From Membranihabitans maritimus (GTDB lineage Bacteria > Bacteroidota > Bacteroidia > Chitinophagales > Saprospiraceae), in assembly GCF_021729145.1 (NCBI RefSeq), contig NZ_JAJSLW010000006.1, positions 62,001-126,000 of the forward strand: a stretch of 64,000 nt of DNA, given 5' to 3'. Numbering within the stretch: the first letter of the stretch is position 1; every line of letters begins with the position of its first letter. Position numbers and translations under genes: made by a program. Below, piece after piece: positions 57,402 through 64,000 of the stretch. The notes beneath the pieces are model-generated. The model ran no database searches. It was not told the origin of the DNA and saw only the letters and a program-made list of their open reading frames with translations.

Positions 57402-57417
57402 AGTATTCGAATTCACA

Positions 57418-57455
57418 ATGTAGCCGGGAGGAATATTACTTCCGGCTGCATTTTT
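57418..57455 (+). terminator. Intrinsic terminator after the DUF4374 gene
   Basis: A 13-nt arm atgtagccgggag pairs with cttccggctgcat with two wobbles, loop gaatatta, then ttttat. It lies inside the presumed metal-uptake operon, before the DUF4198 gene. Confidence 0.75.
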
Positions 57456-57481
57456 ATCTAATCTAAAACACTAGTTTTTCC

Positions 57482-58183
57482 ATGAAATATTTAATTACAA
57501 CACTTTTGGCATTCGGTTTTGCCCTTCATATTAATGCCCATGCGCTTTTAATTAAAACCGCCCCTGAAGGGGAAATTGGTCGGGAGCATTCCGTAGAAGT
57601 CCTATACGAAGAATTTGCGGATGGATCAGTAGAAGAAGTTGAAGACTGGTATTCCGATGTAGGTGATTTTACCCTTTGGCTAATAAATCCAAAAGGTGAA
57701 AAAACTCAATTGGATTGTAAAGAGTCTATAGACCGTTATACAACCTCTTTTGTTCCTACCATAGAAGGAACGTATAAATTGATGGTAAGCCACGAGGCAA
57801 AAGACCTGGGAGGAACAACCAAATATCAATTCAACGCCCAGGCAATTGTCTTGGTAAGTCACAAAAATATTGACGCCAACTTTGATACCGAGTTAAGTAT
57901 TGAAGTACAATCACTCAAAAATAAAGCAAAAAAAGATATCAACATCCGATCACTTTTTCAGGGCACACCAAACTCCGATGTACAAGTAACTGTGTTCTCC
58001 CCATCTGGTTGGAATAAGGTATTTACTCCAGATAGCAATGGTAACATACATTTCAAACCACTTTGGAAAGGTAACTATATTATTGAAGCTACTCACTACA
58101 ACGGATCTGAAAGCGGGACCCACCACGATAAGGAATATTCATCGGTATGGAGGTGCACCACGATTCAAATCCCCATACAATAA
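57482..58183 (+). CDS. DUF4198 periplasmic protein
   Basis: 233 aa with a signal peptide (cleaved near INAHA). The N-terminal HALLIKTAPEGEIGREHSVEVLYEEF block and the Ig/cohesin-like sheets fit DUF4198, a family linked to nickel/cobalt uptake and TonB receptor loci. The first residue after processing is close to His (AHALL), as in copper- and nickel-binding CopC-like proteins that use an N-terminal His; a His-rich segment (SGTHHDKEY) lies near the C-terminus. These features support metal binding but do not identify the metal. Confidence 0.8.
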   Translation: MKYLITTLLAFGFALHINAHALLIKTAPEGEIGREHSVEVLYEEFADGSVEEVEDWYSDVGDFTLWLINPKGEKTQLDCKESIDRYTTSFVPTIEGTYKLMVSHEAKDLGGTTKYQFNAQAIVLVSHKNIDANFDTELSIEVQSLKNKAKKDINIRSLFQGTPNSDVQVTVFSPSGWNKVFTPDSNGNIHFKPLWKGNYIIEATHYNGSESGTHHDKEYSSVWRCTTIQIPIQ

Positions 58184-58230
58184 ATCAACGATTGTTTTTT
58201 CACAAATTCGGAATTTTCTCTATTAGATTG

Positions 58231-58270
58231 GCCAATCTCACCCAACTAATGGTGGGGTTGGCTTTTTCCT
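58231..58270 (+). terminator. Intrinsic terminator after the DUF4198 gene
   Basis: Arms gccaatctcacc and ggtggggttggc form a 12-bp stem with two G-U pairs and an 8-nt loop, followed by tttttcctttttccc. Confidence 0.82.
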
Positions 58271-58710
58271 TTTTCCCTTATGAGTTTGACAACCATATTA
58301 TACTGTGGCAATCATAATATCCGGATGATTACAAATAAAATCCTTGTAGACAAAATGAGAATTACATTCTCCTTTGGTACCATCCGGAATAAATCATATT
58401 TTCAAAAAAAGCAACTTACGTAATAAAAACGATGTACAGGTAGCACCCTAAAACAATCAAGTCCACCATATCAGGGTCAACCTAGTAACAGCAATATTTT
58501 CTGCATTACTATTATTCCCAAGAGATCACATTGTAGCATAGACAGATATATCTAGACCCTACATTTTGTAAAAACCCCAAGCACACAATATTGGAATTCA
58601 AAATTATTTCATACAACTTCCCATTCAACTGTTTCCGCGAGCTCAATGCTAATCAGATCTCACGATCTATCTTGTTGCTGAAAATATAAATGTAATAGCA
58701 TAAAATAGCC
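58271..58710. other. 440-bp intergenic region, nothing recognised
   Basis: Between the DUF4198 terminator and the converging 132-aa gene. No frame with family-like content, no hairpin with T-run and no clear repeat. Confidence 0.4.
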
Positions 58711-59109
58711 TCAATCTACTTTTTTGTAATATTGAATGTATTTAACTTGTTCACCCTTGGGCGAAACATCAATTTTTGTCAATTTCATTTCTCCTGAATC
58801 AAGAACTTCGCGGATCACCATAGATTCGACCTGATCATCCTTGAATTTAGAAGTAGTAAGAACATTCTTCCCCCGGAACTTCGCTACCAATTTTGTATCT
58901 GAGCTAAATTCCCTTCGCGGTATCCCATCAGCCTGGACTGTATAGCCGATAAAACCGCTTTTATTGTCTGTGGTGACCCATTCTGACTGGATCATCATTT
59001 TGTTCTTTTCTACTTTTTTTATTGTATAGGTATTATTTCTTCGGATTGCTTTGATAGGTGCCTCAGTTTTCTCAGGCATCATTTCCCATTTACCAATTAA
59101 TTTTTCCAT
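58711..59109 (-). CDS. Hypothetical beta-rich protein, lipocalin-like
   Basis: 132 aa without signal peptide, Lys-rich, beginning MEKLIGKWEMMPEKTE. Alternating strands (YTIKKVEKNKMMIQSEWVT, FRGKNVLTTSKF, MVIREVLDSGEMKLTKIDV, VKYIQYYKKV) resemble the ten-strand pattern of fatty-acid-binding or lipocalin-type proteins, and the G-x-W near the start fits lipocalin-like domains. Function cannot be assigned. It is monocistronic and flanked by long intergenic stretches. Confidence 0.65.
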   Translation of the reverse strand: MEKLIGKWEMMPEKTEAPIKAIRRNNTYTIKKVEKNKMMIQSEWVTTDNKSGFIGYTVQADGIPRREFSSDTKLVAKFRGKNVLTTSKFKDDQVESMVIREVLDSGEMKLTKIDVSPKGEQVKYIQYYKKVD

Positions 59110-59460
59110 GTGAAAAAAAATTTATATAGCAAACAACAATATGTTACTCACTGAATTATTGGGTAATATAACTAATTATTTTCAAAAAATACAATTATAA
59201 AACGGTGAATTCGGGCTATTGTTTCAATCCTAATTCAAAACTTTTTCTTAAATTTTATAGGTATATTTTAAAGTTGTATTTACTACATACCGGGTGTTAT
59301 TCTTATCAATAATATATTCCCCAAAAGGTTTTACCCGACAGTTGGAATTCTCAAAAATGATCCCTCAAATCTCTAATAATTAATAATTATAATTTGTACC
59401 TCTCAATAAATACAACTATTATTTTTTATTTTGCGTTAGAAATTTAAAATACATTTAGCG
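59110..59460. other. 351-bp AT-rich divergent promoter region
   Basis: Separates the small lipocalin-like gene and tsaE. Strongly AT-rich; TTATTTTG at 59426-59433 resembles a -7 element for tsaE with one mismatch. No gene found. Confidence 0.4.
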
Positions 59461-59886
59461 GTGGAGCAATGGGTAGTAAATAAAGAGGAGGATTACAAAG
59501 ATATAATGCCGGAAGTAGCTGAATTTATTGTATCCTCTAAAATAGTATTACTGAACGGGGAAATGGGTAGTGGCAAAACTACTTTCGTCAGGCACTTAAA
59601 TCAATTTCTGGGAGCAGACCAGGCTTCTAGTCCAACCTTTAGTATTGTCAATCAATACCAATACGACAACGGTATTATAAACCACTTTGATTTGTATCGA
59701 TTAGAACGAGCGGATGAATTATCCGAAATTGGATTTGAAGAATACCTTGAATCTGGCAATCTATGCCTAATAGAATGGCCTGCTTTAGGAAAAAACTATT
59801 ATCCTGAAAATACAATTATTATTGAGTTTTCAATCATTGATAAATCTACTCGTAAATTAGTTCTTAACTCAAATATATTCAAATGA
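59461..59886 (+). CDS. tsaE: tRNA threonylcarbamoyladenosine biosynthesis ATPase TsaE
   Basis: TsaE is the P-loop ATPase of the TsaBDE complex that makes t6A37 in ANN-decoding tRNAs. It is 141 aa with GTG start. Walker A is GEMGSGKT (33-40), followed by FVRHLNQFLGADQASSPTFS, and the INHFDLYRLERADELSEIGFEEYL block is diagnostic. The TGA stop overlaps the downstream alanine dehydrogenase start (ATGA), a translational coupling. Confidence 0.95.
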   Translation: MEQWVVNKEEDYKDIMPEVAEFIVSSKIVLLNGEMGSGKTTFVRHLNQFLGADQASSPTFSIVNQYQYDNGIINHFDLYRLERADELSEIGFEEYLESGNLCLIEWPALGKNYYPENTIIIEFSIIDKSTRKLVLNSNIFK

Positions 59887-61079
59887 GTTTTGCAGTTGAA
59901 TCCAAATGGAAAACCCAGGAAGAAAAGCTCGATATTCCTACCAAGCGCAAAAGATGGTATATCGGACTCCCCTTATCTGAAAACGGAGAAAACAGGGTAG
60001 GCCTTATTCCATCTGCCGTCAGTATCCTTACCTCAAGGGGGTTTCGAATTATCCTGGAAAGTGGAGCGGGTGAAAAAGCAGGTTATTCCGATCGCGATTT
60101 TGCTGAATCAGGATCAGACATTGCTTATTCCAAAGATGAAGTTTACAAAGCGGATATTATCCTGCAATGCTCCCCCCCGACCTTGAATGAAATCAATAAG
60201 ATGAGACCGGGCCAAATGTTAATTTCACCCCTCCACATCGGATCTGTGCAATTTGATTTAATAGATGCGATGAAGAAAAAACGGATTGTTAGTCTGGCCA
60301 TGGAGTATATGAAGGATCCCAGTGGTACATTTCCAATTGTCCGGATACTAAGTGAACTTGCAGGAACAAGCGCTATATTAAAAGCCGGACAACTTCTCTC
60401 CAATGAGAGATATGGAGCAGGTATATTACTCGGCGGAATATCAGGGGTGTCACCGGCAAAAATTGTTATTCTCGGGGCAGGAGTCGTTGCAGAATATGCT
60501 ATTCGATCGGCATTAGGGCTAGGCGTCTCCATTCAAGTTTTCGACAATAATATTTCTAAATTAATGAGGCTACAAAATATTTTAGGTCAGCGATTGTATA
60601 CCTCTACCTTAGACCCAGAAATCCTGGAAGAAGAATTGGTTAAAGCCGATGTAGTTATAGGAGCCATTCACTCAGATAATGGAAGGACTCCAATGGTTGT
60701 TTCAGAGGATGTGGTAATGAAAATGAAAAAAGGAGCTGTAATTGTGGACGTAAGTATTGACCAGGGTGGTTGTTTCGAAACTTCCGAAACAAGGAATCAC
60801 GAGGACCCTTTTTTCGTAAAACACGGTGTAATTCACTATTGTGTTCCAAATATTTCAGCTCAATATCCGAAATCAGCTTCAAAAGCAATTAGTAATATTT
60901 TCAGTAGTGTATTCACAGAGGGTGGTAATTCGCACAACCTTGAACAATTCATCCTCAAATCCAAAGGGCTGGCCCATGGTGTTTACATGTACAAAGGAAG
61001 CCTGACCAATGAATACATAAGCTCCAAGTTTGGCCTAAAATATACAGCACTTGAATTAATTCTATCAGACGATTTATAG
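59883..61079 (+). CDS. Alanine dehydrogenase / transhydrogenase-alpha-like protein, divergent
   Basis: 398 aa. N-terminal substrate domain (IGLPLSENGENRVGLIPSAV, RGFRIILESGAGEKAGYSD) and a Rossmann domain (KIVILGAGVVAEYAIRSALGLG) identify the alanine dehydrogenase/PNT family. The family segment VDVSIDQGGCFET is present. The catalytic loops differ from classical Ald: where YLHLA is expected it has SPLHIG, and the usual PNMPGAVPRTS is CVPNISAQYPKSAS. This points to a Bacteroidota-specific branch whose activity may not be alanine deamination. It overlaps tsaE by 4 bp. Confidence 0.85.
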   Translation: MSFAVESKWKTQEEKLDIPTKRKRWYIGLPLSENGENRVGLIPSAVSILTSRGFRIILESGAGEKAGYSDRDFAESGSDIAYSKDEVYKADIILQCSPPTLNEINKMRPGQMLISPLHIGSVQFDLIDAMKKKRIVSLAMEYMKDPSGTFPIVRILSELAGTSAILKAGQLLSNERYGAGILLGGISGVSPAKIVILGAGVVAEYAIRSALGLGVSIQVFDNNISKLMRLQNILGQRLYTSTLDPEILEEELVKADVVIGAIHSDNGRTPMVVSEDVVMKMKKGAVIVDVSIDQGGCFETSETRNHEDPFFVKHGVIHYCVPNISAQYPKSASKAISNIFSSVFTEGGNSHNLEQFILKSKGLAHGVYMYKGSLTNEYISSKFGLKYTALELILSDDL

Positions 61080-61196
61080 TAACTACCAGACTTGGATAAT
61101 TATTCAGGATTCTGACCGCTTGAGATAGAGAGATTATACTTTGAAAACCAAATACTTTGTGATAATGTAGTACATTTTGAAAGGAAAAAGTGCATA

Positions 61197-61775
61197 CTAG
61201 GCTCCTTTGTTGGCAACAAGGTAATTGATCACCATCGGAAAATATTTGTGCTCTAATACCTGAACTTTTCTTTGAATTTCTTCAGGGGAATCATCCTCAT
61301 CTATTGTACACCGGGCCTGAAAAATAATTTCTCCATCATCATATATTTCATTTACCCTGTGGATGGTTATCCCCGAATCCGGCTCATTATTACTATAAAC
61401 GGCCCTGTGAACATTCATTCCATACATCCCCTTGCCTCCATACAACGGTAACAATGCAGGGTGAATATTTACTATATTATCCCCAAAATGCTTAATTAAA
61501 TACGCAGGTATCATTTGCAGGAAGCCGGCTAATACAATAAAATCAATTTTATAATCATCAAAGACTGGCAACACAATATTTTTCTTTTTCCAATCCTTCC
61601 TGGATATGTGCACAAAGGGAACTCCATATTTTCTAGCCCTGATCTGCACCCCTGCTGTAGAATTATTAGTTAGGACAGCAGCTATCCTACCATGTTGGGA
61701 ATTCTTACTGAAATATTCCATAATCTTTTCAGCATTACTTCCGGAGCCTGAAGCTAGTATTGCTATATTTTGCAT
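61197..61775 (-). CDS. purN: Phosphoribosylglycinamide formyltransferase
   Basis: Third step of purine synthesis: transfers formyl from 10-formyltetrahydrofolate to GAR in the cytoplasm. It is 192 aa, the typical length. Signatures are IAILASGSGSNAEKIM, DFIVLAGFLQMIP, the NIHPALLPLYGGKGMYG loop with catalytic Asn-His, and GITIHRVNEIYDDGEII with the catalytic Asp. Its start codon immediately abuts the stop of the PorD-like gene (1-bp spacing), so it is transcribed with it. Confidence 0.97.
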   Translation of the reverse strand: MQNIAILASGSGSNAEKIMEYFSKNSQHGRIAAVLTNNSTAGVQIRARKYGVPFVHISRKDWKKKNIVLPVFDDYKIDFIVLAGFLQMIPAYLIKHFGDNIVNIHPALLPLYGGKGMYGMNVHRAVYSNNEPDSGITIHRVNEIYDDGEIIFQARCTIDEDDSPEEIQRKVQVLEHKYFPMVINYLVANKGA

Positions 61776-62684
61776 TTATCTAATGAGCTTATCGTATTTT
61801 TGAGTATTGCCCGCATCCATATCCCGAATCATATTAAATACTTCTATCTTTTCGGCACGCTGACTAACAGCAAAAATTTCATTCAGCTCAAGGGCTTTTG
61901 AAAGGAAAAAAATGTTAATAAACATAGAATTTGGCTCTGCACTATTCGCTTCCTGCATACTGTGCAAAGCGGCTTTTATTTGGGTTCTTCCTGAAGTCAT
62001 ATCACCTTGCATCATATCCAAACCGAGGCGGTGGTAATCATACATAGCTTTTCGGACTGGTCGCAATCCCGGATCCAGAATTTCCTGAATTAACCTGGCT
62101 CTATTTCTCGAACTACCGGTTTGGGACCACCCTGACTGATCCCCACTCTTCAAAGAATTTGGAATGCGCTGTACTATGGTCCTGGCCTTATCAAAATTTT
62201 CATCTCCTCCATACAAAGAAAAGGAGTCTCCATCCAAACCTAAAATAATGAAAGCGTAATACGCGAAAATCGCTGATAGGTTGTCATTAAAAGAATTCTC
62301 GTTATAATTTATTGGGCTGGATTGATCATAAGAAAAAGCAACGTTCGGGTCCCTGAAATTAATTAAAGTTGTTTCATAATCACTTCCATAAACTGGTCTC
62401 CGGGCCAGGATATCCATTTGAGCAGAAAATGATGTTGCAGATTCCTCCTTGGTTATAGTAAGATTTATGCTCCCTTTGATCTTTTCAAAATCTTCATATT
62501 CACTCCCCGTCCAGGCTGTATTATTAATAAAATTGTTTAGCTTGGTCTCCAACCCATCAAATACAGATTTTTCAACGTTTAGTAAATTTGGTGTATTGAC
62601 TGTAACAGTCATCTGAAATTCCTGTGCACCTACATTCAGTGAAATCAGGAGTGATAAGCACAATAAAACCTTACTTATATTCAT
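61776..62684 (-). CDS. DUF4835 family protein, PorD-like
   Basis: 302 aa with a signal peptide cleaved near NVGAQE. The family pattern (VTVNTPNLLNVEKSVFDGLET, FINNTAWTG, ITKEESATSFSAQMDILARRPVY, FAYYAFIILGLDGDSF) is DUF4835, annotated in some genomes as PorD of the type IX secretion system. The conserved neighbourhood rpoZ-coaBC-DUF4835 is kept here, with purN at the end where many relatives have recN. A periplasmic, T9SS-associated role is established only for P. gingivalis-type members and is inferred here. Confidence 0.85.
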   Translation of the reverse strand: MNISKVLLCLSLLISLNVGAQEFQMTVTVNTPNLLNVEKSVFDGLETKLNNFINNTAWTGSEYEDFEKIKGSINLTITKEESATSFSAQMDILARRPVYGSDYETTLINFRDPNVAFSYDQSSPINYNENSFNDNLSAIFAYYAFIILGLDGDSFSLYGGDENFDKARTIVQRIPNSLKSGDQSGWSQTGSSRNRARLIQEILDPGLRPVRKAMYDYHRLGLDMMQGDMTSGRTQIKAALHSMQEANSAEPNSMFINIFFLSKALELNEIFAVSQRAEKIEVFNMIRDMDAGNTQKYDKLIR

Positions 62685-62685
62685 A

Positions 62686-63894
62686 TTACTGTAATCTTTT
62701 TTCGGTTTCCATGACTATATCCAATGCCACTTCATTTTTTGATTTAAGGTCGAATAATTCCTTTTTCCCATTCGCATGCAAAAAGGTCACTTTATTTGTC
62801 AGGTGACCAAACCCAGCACCCTGATCATTCAATGAATTAAGTACAATCCAATCAAAGTTCTTCTTTTTTAACTTGGATTTCGCATTTTTTATTTCATCAC
62901 TGGTCTCCAAAGCAAACCCGACCAGTATTTGATTATTGATTTTGGCCTTGCCTAATTGATGGGCAATATCTTTCGTCCTGTCTAATTGGATGGACCATTC
63001 ACCTCCTTTCTTTTTTACCTTTTCCTCAAAATACTGGCCAGGGGTATAATCAGCGACAGCTGCAGCCAATATCCCTACATCCATCTCCGGCCAGAGCTCT
63101 ACAGCTTTATCATACATTTCTTTTGCAGAAACAACAGAATGCACCTTAATATCTTCATATTCAGGAAAATGTTGTACGGGACCTGCGATCAAATGAACTT
63201 CCGCCCCATGGAGGAAAAAAGCTTCTGCAATGGAAACCCCCATTCTTCCGGAACTCCAGTTCCCAATAAATCGAACAGGGTCAATGGATTCATAAGTAGG
63301 TCCCGCAGTTACCAAAACCTTTTTTCCTGAAAAAGTAGCTTGTTTATGAGCTAAGCTTACAACAATATTTCTGAGTATTTTTTCAGGCTCCGCCATCCTA
63401 CCATTACCCGTTAATCCACTTGCCAATTCACCATAACCTACATTAATAATTTCTACCCCATCCTTTTCCAACTGAAAAATATTCCTTTTAGTAGTAGGGT
63501 GTGCCCACATATCCAAATCCATGGCGGGTGCAGCCATCACCGGACACCGCGCAGATAAATAACAAGCTAATAACATATTATCACACCTTCCTGTACACAT
63601 TGAAGCCAAAGTATTGGCTGTACAGGGCGCGATAACAAAAATATCAGCCCAAAGTCCCAACTCTACGTGGTTACTCCAGCTTTCTCCGTCTGAAATTCTA
63701 TGGAAAACTTCATTATTACTCAGCGTAGAAACCGAAAGCGGCGTAATGAATTCAACTGCAGAAGGAGTCATAACCACTTTTACTTCCGCTCCTGCTTTCC
63801 GGAGATCACGAATTAATAACAATATTTTATAAGCTGCAATACTACCGGTTATACCCAATAAAATCCTTTTATCCTTGAGTATTTCACCTTTCAT
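62686..63894 (-). CDS. coaBC: Bifunctional phosphopantothenoylcysteine decarboxylase / phosphopantothenate-cysteine ligase
   Basis: Two steps of coenzyme A synthesis in one FMN protein. The start at 63894 (MKGEILKDKRILLGITGSI) gives 402 aa; a Met four codons upstream is less family-like. The N-terminal CoaC domain has GITGSIAAYK, FVIAPCTANTLASM and GELASGLTGNGRMAEP. The C-terminal CoaB domain starts near VLVTAGPTYESIDPVRFIGN, with NWSSGRMG and VKKKGGEWSI. It is 1 bp from the PorD-like gene and about 40 bp downstream of the rpoZ stop. Confidence 0.96.
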   Translation of the reverse strand: MKGEILKDKRILLGITGSIAAYKILLLIRDLRKAGAEVKVVMTPSAVEFITPLSVSTLSNNEVFHRISDGESWSNHVELGLWADIFVIAPCTANTLASMCTGRCDNMLLACYLSARCPVMAAPAMDLDMWAHPTTKRNIFQLEKDGVEIINVGYGELASGLTGNGRMAEPEKILRNIVVSLAHKQATFSGKKVLVTAGPTYESIDPVRFIGNWSSGRMGVSIAEAFFLHGAEVHLIAGPVQHFPEYEDIKVHSVVSAKEMYDKAVELWPEMDVGILAAAVADYTPGQYFEEKVKKKGGEWSIQLDRTKDIAHQLGKAKINNQILVGFALETSDEIKNAKSKLKKKNFDWIVLNSLNDQGAGFGHLTNKVTFLHANGKKELFDLKSKNEVALDIVMETEKRLQ

Positions 63895-63936
63895 AAATGA
63901 ACACATTTAAAAATTCGAGTACCGCAGTAATACGTA

Positions 63937-64000
63937 TTAGTCTTCTTCTTGATTTTCTGAGAGGTCCTTTACCTGAATTTCACCGGAAACAAATTCCTGT
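63937..64000 (-). CDS. rpoZ: RNA polymerase omega subunit, C-terminal end (partial)
   Basis: Only the last 20 codons are in the window. They read QEFVSGEIQVKDLSENQEED-stop, an acidic tail like the end of Bacteroidota omega proteins. The position just upstream of coaBC is the conserved rpoZ location in this phylum. The short stretch and the gene order together support the call. Confidence 0.62.
   Translation of the reverse strand, partial: QEFVSGEIQVKDLSENQEED

Overview
The window is a chromosomal segment of a Bacteroidota bacterium (AT-rich; family not determinable, a marine or saprospiral-type lineage is only a guess). The evidence is a SusC/SusD pair, several 'FSC'-type lipoprotein signals, 6-bladed beta-propeller, DUF4221 and DUF4374 lipoproteins, a PorD/DUF4835 protein, TAnnTTTG promoter elements with a TTTG box upstream, and the tRNA-tuf-tRNA-secE-nusG-rpl-rpoBC gene order. 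No rRNA genes, CRISPR array, intact insertion sequence or prophage was seen.

Layout. 1-0.9 kb: 3' end of uvrC, convergent with the next block. 1-14.6 kb (minus strand): one long core block running from a consensus promoter at 14.55-14.58 kb through tRNA-Thr, Tyr, Gly, Thr, tuf, tRNA-Trp, secE, nusG, rplK, rplA, rplJ, rplL, an attenuator-like hairpin, rpoB and rpoC. 14.7-15.9 kb: hpf and a tyrosine recombinase. 17.0-22.5 kb: a SusC/SusD/lipoprotein uptake operon. 23.3-26.1 kb: pdxJ, then cdsA, psd and tatA. 26.9-33.3 kb: TetR regulator, LolA-like carrier, two FtsX-type permeases, an ABC ATPase and an outer-membrane barrel, which look like a dedicated inner-to-outer membrane transport system, interrupted by a frameshifted four-helix-bundle (23S IVP-type) gene and low-complexity repeats. 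33.4-38.1 kb: proB, glyA, a GH16 glycoside hydrolase and a metallophosphoesterase. 38.6-50.8 kb: accessory envelope region with a TlpA-type thioredoxin lipoprotein, an ArsR/two-SRPBCC operon behind paired operator-like dyads, a decayed DUF433/DUF5615 toxin-antitoxin pair, a large zinc metalloprotease and four lipoproteins sharing a G-P-x-x-[FY] beta-propeller motif, plus a thioredoxin-fold protein without the CxxC. 51.0-53.5 kb: KefF-like oxidoreductase and KefB/C antiporter. 53.6-58.2 kb: TonB-dependent receptor, DUF4374 and DUF4198 proteins, probably metal acquisition, behind a 5' leader with a perfect 11-bp hairpin. 58.7-64 kb: a small beta-rich protein, tsaE, a divergent alanine dehydrogenase, then purN, porD-like, coaBC and the 3' end of rpoZ on the minus strand.

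The best candidates for something undescribed are the TetR/LolA-like/ABC/barrel export locus and the propeller-lipoprotein/thioredoxin/metalloprotease region. The function of both is inferred, not shown. All calls come from reading the sequence; no database search was run.
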